Below are positions 34,330-44,095 of a DNA stretch of 64,000 bases, in pieces. Origin of the DNA: Taenia hydatigena (lineage: Eukaryota; Platyhelminthes; Cestoda; Cyclophyllidea; Taeniidae); the NCBI GenBank assembly GCA_036345935.2, contig JADWOT020000001.1:2761272-2825271 (forward strand), in the 5' to 3' direction. How positions within the stretch are numbered: position 1 is the first letter of the stretch; every line of letters begins with the position of its first letter. The notes under the pieces were generated by a model. That model saw nothing but the letters and a program-made list of their open reading frames with translations, ran no database searches and had not been told where the DNA came from. The translations under genes and the position numbers were made by a program.

Positions 34330-34762
34330 ACTGAATTTGCCTTTTACATTACTGGAGCACTGTAAGGCCCACCCCACTCTAACACACAAATTTTCCACTT
34401 CTCTTCTTCTCCTCCTCACGGCATCAACGCCAATCACCCGGCAACGCCCTTCTTCGTCGCCGCCTCACACACCAACTTTGATGACCACCAAGCCACCTCA
34501 GTGTTTGCAGCATCGACTACAGCTCTCCCATCGCTTAAGCACTTTAAGCTTGGAATGCTTTGAAGAGTCTCAACACCTCACGGCCCCTTTCAGCCCCTCA
34601 TATGACCTCTGTCTATCAACTTCATAGGCCCCAGCCCAAACATTTATTGCCATCAATTAATTTCATTATTATTTTAGTCTACAATACTGGCATGTTGCAC
34701 TAATTGGATTTCACTTTACTTTATTTTATTTCATTACAATGAAGACTGTGAGTGCATTTGAG
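34330..34762 (+). repeat. dispersed repeat R1 at inner end of left arm
   Basis: It is the plus-orientation R1 copy. It runs on past the arm end into the spacer (to about 34900), while its mirror in the right arm is cut at 35840. Confidence 0.65.
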
Positions 34763-35839
34763 GGTAGCATTGGACTCGGTGGGAAATAACCGAGAAACAA
34801 TTGTCGCCCGCCATCCAACCCACCACGAAATGGCACCCAAATGCTGAGGCGAATGAAGTCAATGCCAATTCAAGCGTCGCCCACGGGATAACAAGCCTAC
34901 TACTTTTGCTAGAGCTACAGCCAGGTGTGTCATAAAAAACCACTGAATCGAGCAGCTCATTCGTCTTATGGGCATCATTGGCCTACACAGCTAAATTTAG
35001 GGCCAAATATCTTGTGAAGAGGGACAGATTTGACAAGCCAAGTCGCATTAAGAGGCCTTTAGGCTGTTCCAAGTTTGGTTCAGGTGGTGCTGTAGAGAGC
35101 ACGCGTCTACCTTCATCTCAGCACGTAGCATATCCTACTGGGCACCATGGCTTTGAGGCGGTAGATATAGTCTTCTGCTTCTTCTATAAGGCGGTGAAAT
35201 GGGCTGTTCCTGCTGCCTCTATCTGGTTTTCTCACTAGTAGAGTCAAAGCAACGCAGCATAATAAATAAACAAACTTTTGCAGTGCACATTTCCTCCTTT
35301 TTAACGATTGTAAATGCAACGCTTTGTTGATCCTTTAGCTCTGCATTGTTGTACTTTCCTTTCGGTGTCTTTCTATTGTACCTTCGCCGAGAGGGCTGGA
35401 CTCTAAGCCATGCCAGTAGCGCCAATCCCTACCCAACCTTTATTACACCTATGTTCCACTACAGTGTTACATCATGACATCGACTTCAGAAACGCTCAGA
35501 AGTTTTAATCCCATCTTGAAGGACCTTAGCCGCGCCGAGGAAGGACATATGCTACGAACGGAATCATCACTTACAATCCATTACAGATGGGCCATAAATG
35601 ACGTCTACTTTCGTAAAACACCTCTTTGTTCCCTTTTGTACAAAAACTAATAACAACGGAAGCGAGAAGTAGAGAGTGGGTGTCAACTCGAACGGCAATG
35701 GCAGTTAGGATAAAATCACAGGAGTGGTCCATAGAACGGGAACAGAAAAAACGCCTCAAACCCATCCCCTACACCATCCATAACGGCCTCGAAGACCACC
35801 TTGCCTGCCTCGCCAGCGAATTCTTTAACCATCAACATT
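34763..35839. other. palindrome spacer, 1077 bp
   Basis: This is unique relative to the arms. The left part continues repeat R1 and then matches about 3.57-3.75 kb of block E. The middle (about 35.1-35.45 kb) is AT-richer and unassigned. The right part (35.65-35.84 kb) is a diverged galactokinase 3' region. The spacer is therefore a mosaic of pieces of the flanking repeat families. Confidence 0.7.
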
Positions 35840-35871
35840 CTCAAATGCACTCGCAGTCTTCAGTGCAATGA
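35700..35871 (+). pseudogene. galactokinase last-exon shard, copy E
   Basis: The plus strand reads IPYTIHNGLEDHLACLASEF and FNHQHSQMHSQ, aligned with the last exon of the other copies (AIHHRLEDHF, FSNHQHVHLLHC). It is orphaned: no other galactokinase exon is nearby. It crosses the right boundary of the spacer, so its end is shared with the mirrored arm sequence. Confidence 0.6.
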
Positions 35872-36270
35872 AATAAAATAAAGTAAAGTGAAATCCAATT
35901 AGTGCAACATGCCAGTATTGTAGACTAAAATAATAATGAAATTAATTGATGGCAATAAATGTTTGGGCTGGGGCCTATGAAGTTGATAGACAGAGGTCAT
36001 ATGAGAGGCTGAAAGGGGCCGTGAGGTGTTGAGGCTCTTCAAAGCATTCCAAGCTTAAAGTGCTTAAGCGATGGGAGAGCTGCAGTCGATGCTGCAAACA
36101 CTGAGGTGGCTTGGTGGTCATCAAAGTTGGTGTGTGAGGCGGCGACGAAGAAGGGCGTTGCCGGGTGATTGGCGTTGATGCCGTGAGGAGGAGAAGAAGA
36201 GAAGTGGAAAATTTGTGTGTTAGAGTGGGGTGGGCCTTACAGTGCTCCAGTAATGTAAAAGGCAAATTCA
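35840..36270 (-). repeat. dispersed repeat R1 at inner end of right arm
   Basis: Mirror of 34330-34762, truncated at the spacer. Confidence 0.65.
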
Positions 36271-36589
36271 GTTTGAGGGAATAAAAGATTGAAGTAAAAG
36301 AGTACTTCGTTCAGGACGGAGTCACGCAATCATTCATCAGTTCATTCGGTTCACGCCTATTAGTCCAGTCAAGTGTCACCATTCATGTTCAGTCATGGAA
36401 ACCACAAGTCCATCTATCCATCCATCCATCCATTAATGCAGCCCACATGAATCCATCGATGTGTCAATGGGAATGCTCATCGAGCTTTCCATATGCATCC
36501 AAATACCAATCCACCCGTACTGATACGTCCATCTACCGTGTATGCATCCACGCCCTAATCCATGCGTATAAAGGTGTCAATCCAACTCC

Positions 36590-36715
36590 CCCTCCCTCTC
36601 TCCCTCCCCCTCTCCCTCCCTTCCTCCTTCCCTCCATTCATTCATCCCTCCCTCCCTCCCTCCCTCCCTCCCTCCCTTTATTCATTCATCCATCCATCCA
36701 TCCATCCATTGAAAC
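36590..36715 (+). repeat. (CCCT)n and (CATC)n microsatellites, right arm
   Basis: Two CCCT tracts and a short CATC tract. The unit composition differs strongly from the left-arm mirror at 33895-34020. Confidence 0.9.
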
Positions 36716-37057
36716 CAGTGTCTCCCTACCTACTCATGCATCAACCTCCCTATCCATCCGTCCATCAATGCATCCATTCATCCACTTATCTACCAACCCA
36801 TCCGTCCATACATCCACATCCTTCCATCCATCGATGCAATCATTCACCCGTGATCCACCAATCCTGTATCCTTCCTTCCTTGTTAGCAATATGCAAGATG
36901 ATTTGGTACCTGCACTTCCACCAATACCTTCATCAGCCCTTCCCGTATCCATCCAACAAGCAATCGAGCCCTTTTGATCCCTACAATCATCCAGGCATGG
37001 GAGATGCATCCATCTAGTACCCATTAACTAATCCACACACATCAATGTATCCATACT

Positions 37058-37210
37058 TCAACCATCCATCCATCCATCCATCCATCCATCCATCCATCCA
37101 TCCATCCATCCATCCATCCATCCATCCATCCATCCATCCATCCATCCATCCATCCATCCATCCATCCATCCATCCATCCATCCATCCCTCCATCCATCCT
37201 CCATCCATCC
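37058..37210 (+). repeat. (CATC)n microsatellite, right arm
   Basis: Mirror of 33382-33540, with an internal CCCTCCATCCATCCT interruption that the left arm lacks. Confidence 0.95.
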
Positions 37211-37430
37211 ATCCTTGCACCCTTCCATCCATCTATTCGTTCATTTCTTCATCTATCCACCCATCTGCACATCCTGCGTTCACCCACCCTATCACTCATT
37301 CCTCCCTCATCCCCCCTCCCACTATCCATCCATTCATCGGCAAATAATTACATTCCACTTATGCACACAATCGAATGCATTTTGCGCAATATATCTCCCC
37401 TCTTTCACTGATTGGCGATATCTTCTCATT

Positions 37431-37466
37431 CAATGGGTCAAGGCCAACCCAACCTCCTATATAAGG
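37431..37466 (+). promoter_or_regulatory. core promoter of acidic copy 5
   Basis: CAATGGGTCAAGGCC at 37431-37445 and TATATAAG at 37458-37465, 44 nt before the ATG. The predicted 5' leader would be about 15-20 nt. Confidence 0.6.
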
Positions 37467-37508
37467 TGCAGCGAATTGGAAGGCATCATCATCAACCGAA
37501 GACCAGAC

Positions 37509-37802
37509 ATGAAGTCATCGTACACCTTCGTCGCTCTCCTCATCGTCGCGGTGGTTGTTGTTGTTTGGACCGACGCCAGACCGAATCCCGTTCTCACTGC
37601 CACTGATTTGAGGAAGGATGGAGAAAATCCGGACGAAGATGAAGGCGACGAGGGCTACCGAATCGACTATGATGATGTTGAAGACGATGATGTTGAGGCG
37701 CTAGATGTGTCGGAAAGGAAGTCAGAGGAAAAAGACGACAAGCAGGAGAAGGACAATGGGGAAGAGGAGCAAGACTACGCCAAGTTCTTTAAGGAAGAAT
37801 AG
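37509..37802 (+). CDS. small secreted acidic protein, copy 5 (right arm)
   Basis: Single exon, 97 residues, identical to copy 4 except for Gln in DDKQEKD. It has a signal peptide at residues 1-23, an Asp/Glu-rich mature chain and a C-terminal AKFFKEE. Promoter and flanks are mirrored, so the two genes diverge from the palindrome centre on opposite strands (copy 4 transcribed leftwards, copy 5 rightwards). The function is not recognised. Secretion is inferred from the N-terminus. Confidence 0.7.
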   Translation: MKSSYTFVALLIVAVVVVVWTDARPNPVLTATDLRKDGENPDEDEGDEGYRIDYDDVEDDDVEALDVSERKSEEKDDKQEKDNGEEEQDYAKFFKEE

Positions 37803-38920
37803 GCGGAGTCAAAGAAAATCTCGTTTGGTGACCTGGTCTGTTTGATTGTATGGAATATTTCTTAACAATTGATAGAGGGTGTTATAGAATGGCTTTTGTT
37901 GGGATGAGGTTGGATGGTTGGGGTGTGTTGGAGTGGGACTTGGATGATGTGGGAGGAGTGGATGATGGGGAGGTGACTTTTTTTCCTTTTAATGGAAGCC
38001 GATGTATTGTAGTTTCATTTTATCGCCAATTCTCTCACTTATTTTTACATTTGTTTAGTTATATACGCGCACAAATTGATACACGCATGTGGGATCGTCT
38101 TGACGTGCATCATTTTTTCACCAATTATTCACGTAATCCTACCCTGTACGGAACTAATATATTTCCATGCAAGTGTCCACCCTTTGCTTTATTTATTCGT
38201 TAATTCAGCTGGTGTTGCGTTTATCGATGCAGGTACTCACTCAACCATCCTTTCATTTTATATCCTTATATCTGCCTACTTATTCTTGCGAATAATCCCT
38301 TCAGCTGCAGTCACGCCTTCATTTATTTCATCTGCCCTTCTTTAATTGCTCATCTGTCTATTTTCTCGTTCTCTTGCCTCGTTTTTCTTCCCATATTCAA
38401 TCCACCCTTCCATCCACCCATGCACCCGACCATCAACCCATCCTCCCAGTAGTTTTCACTCCTTCTATCACTTCATTCACCAATCCACTTGCCCATTCAC
38501 ACTCACGTCCACCCAACTCTCCAACCCCAATTCAGCCATTCATTCATCCAACCAGTAAACAGTCGTTCCACTGATAATGAGAAGATTTCCAACCCAGCAG
38601 ACAATCGCATAACATCACTCTACACCTCATCGCTCACCAAACACACAAACGTGCATTCCACACACCATTGCTTCCCCACTCCTTCTCCATGTTCCTTGAT
38701 TTGGGGCCTCTCACTCGACCTCATCATCCAGATAGAGGAAACCTCGTGACTATAGTGCATTCACTTTCTCTTCTTTTCATTCCTTTATCCTTCCGCCCAT
38801 CCATCTATTCATTCAACTGCCCATATATTCCTTTATTGTTTTTCAATACAAATATGTGTGACGTGTATTCTTTGTTTGTGTGCATCTGCGTCTGGCATTA
38901 ACTATGTCAATTTTTCTACT
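37803..38920 (+). repeat. block F, right-arm copy
   Basis: Mirror of 31.70-32.79 kb. CATC-rich low-complexity frames at 38346-38901 are not annotated as genes. Confidence 0.5.
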
Positions 38921-39100
38921 TATAATAGCACTATTTGCAGTGGTCGGTTCAGTGGTGTAAGAGGGAGTCAAATCCGAAGCACCTAGGTGGAGCTAGATCC
39001 TGCTAATGAAGGTGTTAATACGTGATTTTAGCAGGGAGAAGAAATTGTGAAAAGGAGAGTGATTAGTGGGTTTGTTTGGCCGGTCTTGTGCTGCCTTTCC

Positions 39101-39552
39101 CTAACGCGTGAGAAGAAGTCTGAGCTTTCCATTGTCTGTAATAAAAAGATTGTAGATACGAATGAACAATACGCAATGGCCAGGTGCAAGCAAAGGGACT
39201 GCCAGAACCTCTTAGTCGCCTTGAGATGGGCCAATTAGAAACAGGCCTACATTATACTATGAAATGAAATGCTAGTTGTGTACTCAGGCGCTTTGATGCC
39301 GTGAATAGGTCTTACCGATGGTGAGAGTGATGTTGTCGTCGCCGAGAGGGGATGAGGGTGACGACGGCTCTGCTGCTTGTACACGATGTCGGAGCAGGGG
39401 TGGGAGCTCAGCAAGGAGCTTGAATTGGTAAAAGCGTTTGATGGAAGTGCTTTGCAAGAATTTCCTTTTCATCGAATGCAGAACAGATGATGACGCTGAT
39501 AGTAGAGACCACCAACTACGTTTACCTCTTTGCTCGATGTAGGATACCACGT
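39101..39552 (-). CDS. gene X, 3' exons (right arm)
   Basis: Mirror of 31054-31505: exons 39526-39552, 39316-39495 and 39101-39135. The predicted protein segment is unchanged (ending LTIDNGKLRLLLTR). Confidence 0.5.
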
Positions 39553-39645
39553 CTGGTCAGCCACACGGTGCGTTTGTGGCCTAAACCAAAGGAGACAATC
39601 GGAGCAACACCTCTAACAACCCAAAATACCTTTAACGCTGAGGCT

Positions 39646-39800
39646 TGGTGCTGTTATTAGCAAAGCTGGAAGAAGAAGACTGGGCTGAAGCTCTTAAAAG
39701 ATTTAACAAAAGCACAATACTGCCACCGCACCTATATTTCCTTACAATCTCTTCCCCAAATGTGATGCTCTAGCTCTTGATTTCCTTGCATTTTTGGAAA
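39646..39800 (+). other. candidate exon KLEEEDWAEALKRFNK (right arm, out of frame after K)
   Basis: Mirror of 30800-30956 with one A missing in the AACAAAAGC run, which moves the downstream frame to an early stop. Confidence 0.3.
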
Positions 39801-39879
39801 GTGGGGGTGTAAGGGGAAAGGGGGAAAGCAGGGGGAATACGACTTTTGATTAGTTGGACTAAATTTTTCCCGCCAGTTC

Positions 39880-41480
39880 TTACAGGCCAATTGTTTCCTA
39901 CCTACCTTCAACGTTTATCAAGGGATTACTCGAAGATTCACAGCTCTTGGAAAATAAAAAAATAATTCTAGAAAAACGGCCTCGTCTGCAGTTTTTCACA
40001 CCCTCACATACACACACAGCCAAATCAAGGAATGGTCTCTGGCAGGGTTGATCGCGGGACAGTGTGTGGACTGTCGCGGAAAGGGAGAGGAGAGGAATTA
40101 GTGAAGTACGTGAGGGAGGCAATGAACTAAGAGTCAGTCTTATGCGCCACTTCCAGACGGTAAGTACCTCATCTGCCACTCAAGAAGCAAGTCCGGATCG
40201 CCCTCAATGCCGTTAGACGAATGGCAAAAGTAACTAACTCATCTAGCTTCCTTGTCTTGTTACCTTGGTAAGGCCTTTCCACAGACCGGCGATGGTGCAC
40301 TGATTGGAGGTGTTTCAATGGGCCGCAGACTTATGCATCCACCATACATCGTTTGCGTTTTCTCATCTTCAATGCCGCTGTCAATGTTGAAGTCGTAGTA
40401 GCTTACTACTGGTTGAGCGTTGTGCTGTTTACTTAGAGTAGTCAACTATCTGCCAAACGAGGTTTGGAAAGTGATGATGGCAGAAGACGAAATAAATGGA
40501 ATAGGACAAGGGCAGCAATAGTGCGTCACAGCATGAATTTGCGTCCTTTCCATTTCCTCTTTCCCTGGTCTGAAGCTGTTTATCACACCACACCACTTCC
40601 GTCCGTTCAAAGTACATCGAGGGCTCACCCAACGATGCACGGCTCTCAGAAAATTGACAATTCTAGGCGAGCAGTTGCGCCCGATATACGCCACGCCTTC
40701 TTACACATACACACAGCCAAATCAAGGGTTGTCATCTGGGATTGTTTTCTGCAGGCCAATGAGTGAGTTGTGGTGACCTTCAACTTTCCCCAAGTGAGCA
40801 AATTACTAGTGCAGAGGAGGTCGTGAAAGTAAGGCATGAGAAGGTATCCTACCTGCTGTTAGTGCGAAATCGCCATACAGGAATGAGGTGGCCAGCAGTA
40901 TGAAGCAGAGTGGAAGGGACATCTCTCCTTTACAAGAAAACAGAACTCCTATGCACAACCCGCACACATGTGCTTATAAGCATGCAGTAAGGAGATGCAA
41001 GCCAACGCGGTGGCCTACTCTTGATCTCCGAAGCAGATTGCCAATTCACACGCACACCGTGGAACCACACGCATAGTTACGTTGTTTGAGTGGTTGTGTG
41101 GGACTTCTCTGGTAGGGACGTCTGCTGGTGCAAGCTGGCGCTCACCTTCGGCCCCTGATGATACTTCCAGAGATGATGAAATGGTTGGATGTGTGAATAT
41201 ATGAACAGATATTTCGCCAACAACAGTTGCCCTGCAGTTGGTTCTACAGCACAGCACAGTACACACGACAGGAGGAAAAGACGTGACCCTCTACTTGATT
41301 TCCCTTAGTGCTGATTCAGTAAGACTGGAACCAGTTGCTTATTCACCCACCCACCCATCCATCCATCCATCCACCCTACCACCCACCACTGTAACAGATG
41401 TTCAACTGTGAACTCCTAGCATTAACAACTGCTAAGGGACAAATGAATGTCTTTTGGGGTGTGGAAAAAGGGATCATCCG
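39880..41480. other. possible exon region (right arm)
   Basis: Mirror of 29.13-30.73 kb. Includes a GGTAAGTACC donor near 40155 after a frame ending ELRVSLMRHFQT (plus) and frames such as VASSMKQSGRDISPLQENRT at 40888-41000 (plus). These could be upstream exons of gene Y. The chain is unproven. Confidence 0.25.
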
Positions 41481-41911
41481 CGCGGTCTAAAGTCCTGCCA
41501 TGGATACGTCAAGCATCGCAGCTGTAAAGCCAGGTGAGCTGGATGCCATCTCACAAACTAGACGTGCCAGACTACAGCAGCCAATGACTGTGACATTGGA
41601 AGCTGAACGTGTCCATGAAAGTCGATGCGCTAACCAATTAAATGTGCATAACACGGTGCCCAAGAAGACGTAGTTCAATGAAAAACGCTTTTATGAGAAA
41701 AGGGGAGAGGGGAGGGCATCAGTGCAAGTCTGTAGGGTAATTGAAGGTGAGTGAGGGTGGAATTCCTTCATATTTTCACTGTCCAATGACAGAAAGTGTC
41801 CAGTTTTGACTCCCACAAACGCAAAATGACGGATTCCAGAGCCACTTCATCCAGCATCGCTCTCACCGCACCACTTCGTTCAATGAGTCCCCTTCCTTTG
41901 CGTCTGCACAG

Positions 41912-42543
41912 GCAACTCCGAATCCTGGCCACACAGAAGACAACTCGTCGCCATCTGGTGTGACAGCTTCCGCTGCTTCGATGGACAATTTGTTCATGTT
42001 ATTACACATCTCAGTGAGATGCATAATGGGCGATTGGCCATTACTTCTCTCCCCTCACCACGACGTGTCACGTCTGCAGACGAAGGTAAGACAGTCGTGT
42101 CCGCAAACTCATGCACACACGCACACGTTCCCACCAGTGAAGGCGACTGTCTAAGAGGGCAAAATAAGCAAGTGGACAACGGCACGCACACACAAACTGA
42201 GACAGAGAGAGTGAAGGGAGTGCAGATGGGAGAGTAGGGAGAGGAAAGCAAATTCTTACCTATTATTGCAGACCACATCGTAGAGGAACACTCTAAAAGG
42301 AGAGAACGTAGAAGTTGGCAATGGGATATGGAGGTGGGAGGTCGACAGAACTATGAAGTGCAAAGTTGGAGCAAGGCGTTCACCCTCGCTCTCGAAGGCA
42401 TAAGTGGTGCAGGAGAAGCAGAAACAGAGGAAGGGACAGAACTGGGGCAGAGTGGTATGCGACAAAGTGAAGTGGCTGAAAGAAGAAGAAAAGAAAGGAA
42501 GAGAGATGCAAATGAAGGGTTAAGGCAAGCCCAGCTATGGTAA
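41912..42543 (+). CDS. gene Y, 3' exons (right arm), unidentified protein
   Basis: Exon A (41912-42085) follows a CTGCACAG acceptor and ends at a GTAAGA donor. Exon B (42272-42543) follows TTATTGCAG and ends at TAA. The phases fit (GAA-G then AC-CAC). The product reads ESWPHRRQLVAIWCDSFRCF, then DGQFVHVITHLSEMHNGR, a Ser/Pro link ending RVTSADED, then EEHSKRRERRSWQWDMEVGG and a Glu/Arg/Lys-rich tail. A likely preceding exon ends at 41746 (ASVQVCRVIEG, donor GTGAGT) and joins in the right phase. The start is not located. I do not recognise the family. Confidence 0.5.
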
Positions 42544-42624
42544 AGCGAGATCTGGTCACTGGCTAAGTCTGCTTCACTTCGCCTTAGTCTGGTCTAGTCT
42601 ACGTCTAATCATCAAGTCTCGGAC

Positions 42625-42973
42625 ATGAATCCCCTTATCACCTACCATTCGTATAATGAAGATGGAGGCAAGTGGAGAGACGAATGGAACTGGCAAAGGA
42701 TGAGGTACGGCCTAGTCAAGCCTAGTCTTGCCTCACCTGCTACACTGCTTCCATTTCACTACATCCGCTGCTGCTGCCACCGACTTGGTGATCTGCAAAC
42801 GCGTGCCGGAGAGACACAAGACCAACTCACCCATGAATATTGCTACAGATCTGGTGAAGGCGACTTCCTAATTCCTACGATTTCCTTCTGCTTTGCTACT
42901 TTGACGACTTTGGGACGGCGGTGTACGAGGTTCAGTGTGACGAGGAGAAGGAGGGCGGGACGGCGGCGGCAGA

Positions 42974-43008
<35 letters not shown>

Positions 43009-43043
43009 AACAAAGCGGGATGGAGACGCTGACGATGAATTGA
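42625..43043 (+). other. candidate exons between gene Y and gene Z (right arm)
   Basis: Open segments are MNPLITYHSYNEDGGKWRDE before a GTACGG donor, LVICKRVPERHKTNSPMNIA before GTGAAG, and YFDDFGTAVYEVQCDEEKEG running into an ACG-repeat (poly-Thr) and ending at TGA 43041-43043. The last frame continues directly in frame into the gene Z start. Whether these belong to gene Y, to gene Z or to another gene is unresolved. Confidence 0.3.
42978..43010 (+). repeat. (GAC)n triplet tract
   Basis: Nine to ten GAC units here against three to four in the left arm (about 27617-27630). The difference is a multiple of three. Confidence 0.85.
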
Positions 43044-44095
43044 ATGACAGAAACGAAGACGCGACGTAGAAGCAAGATGCGCGGCAAGAGGCGTTCGAAC
43101 GCAAAGGTAAGCATATCCGATTATCGAATGCGTGACTTACCTCTTCGCATTTGACATGTTTGTGCTCATGTCAATCAGTGGCACGTGTTGTGCCGTGTTC
43201 AACGGTCGCGTCTGCTGGTAACAATCTTGCACACCCGTACTTCCTCGTCATTTTGTCACACCAGGCAACACTTTCCCTTGTGCTTCTCTACTTTGGCCCA
43301 ATGTCCTCCATCGTATCACATACAAAGGTGAATGAGGAGGAAGATGAGGAGGATGGGAATTGGACAACTCACTAATACCAAAGAACTTTGGTAGGGATAC
43401 GTCGAGTCGACGGGAGTACAGTCTCTGACTCTCCATTCCCTCATGTTCTTTGGTGGGTTGGACGCCTTTCTGCATTCGCACACTACTCTGCTCTTCCCAC
43501 CACGAGACGCCCACCTCCGCAATCCGATTGAAGGAGGTGAGCATCACTGAATGCGAGGAGAAAGTAGGCCCAAGGGTGCGGATCGAGTGCTGACCACTTG
43601 GCTACACGACGTCAATCAACCATCCCACTATCCTTCTTGCAGTCCTCTAATGAGCCCATGAGGAACAAATCGCCTTTCTTGCTAGTGAGCTCCTCCACTA
43701 CGTTCGCAACAACTCCTCCATTAATTATCCTGGTGGAAATGCTAAATGAACGCCGGCCAAAAGGTCACCCACTTGCAACCCGCTTCCCACTGAAATAGAG
43801 CATGAACTACTACCTTGTGATTTGGCAAATGATGTCTCCAACTACCTTTGTCCCCCAGCACTCTATCCATTTGTGAAATTGGTTCTACCTCACACCCATC
43901 GAGTCTCAAGTGGTGCACGTGTCAGCCAACTTCATCTCTCCGCCGGTATTCAACTCACCCTCCACCCTCTTCAACTCCCCATGTCAAGGTAATGCACTGT
44001 CGCCCAACACGACTCAGCCCTCCACAAACGCACCTCACCTGATGGCCACAAAATCCACACCACGTGTCTCACATCGCAGCTGCTCCTATGTATAA
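43044..44095 (+). CDS. gene Z, seven-exon gene (right arm), unidentified protein
   Basis: Exons: 43044-43106, 43179-43217, 43265-43327, 43395-43536, 43655-43732, 43799-43988 and 44080-44095, total 591 nt, 196 residues. All introns begin GT and end AG (47-118 nt) and every junction keeps phase. The protein starts MTETKTRRRSKMRGKRRSNA (basic) and has a hydrophobic stretch (ATLSLVLLYFGPM), FFGGLDAFLHSH, HEEQIAFLASELLHYVRNNS, DVSNYLCPPALYPFVKLVLP and the end SCSYV. The family is not recognised. Weak points: exon 5 must use the second AG (TCTAATGAG), because the stronger TTCTTGCAG 12 nt earlier gives stops, and the first ATG directly follows an in-frame TGA. The left-arm copy is broken. Confidence 0.5.

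Larger units (their letters stand above)
22241..34762. repeat. left arm of the central palindrome
   Basis: The reverse complement matches 35840-48416. Paired coordinates sum to about 70602 near the centre and 70657 at the outer end, so indels total only about 55 bp over 12.5 kb. Identity is about 98-99% by eye. Differences include microsatellite lengths, a 20-bp deletion near 27.34 kb and point changes. The outer end falls exactly at the end of a galactokinase exon. Confidence 0.9.
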
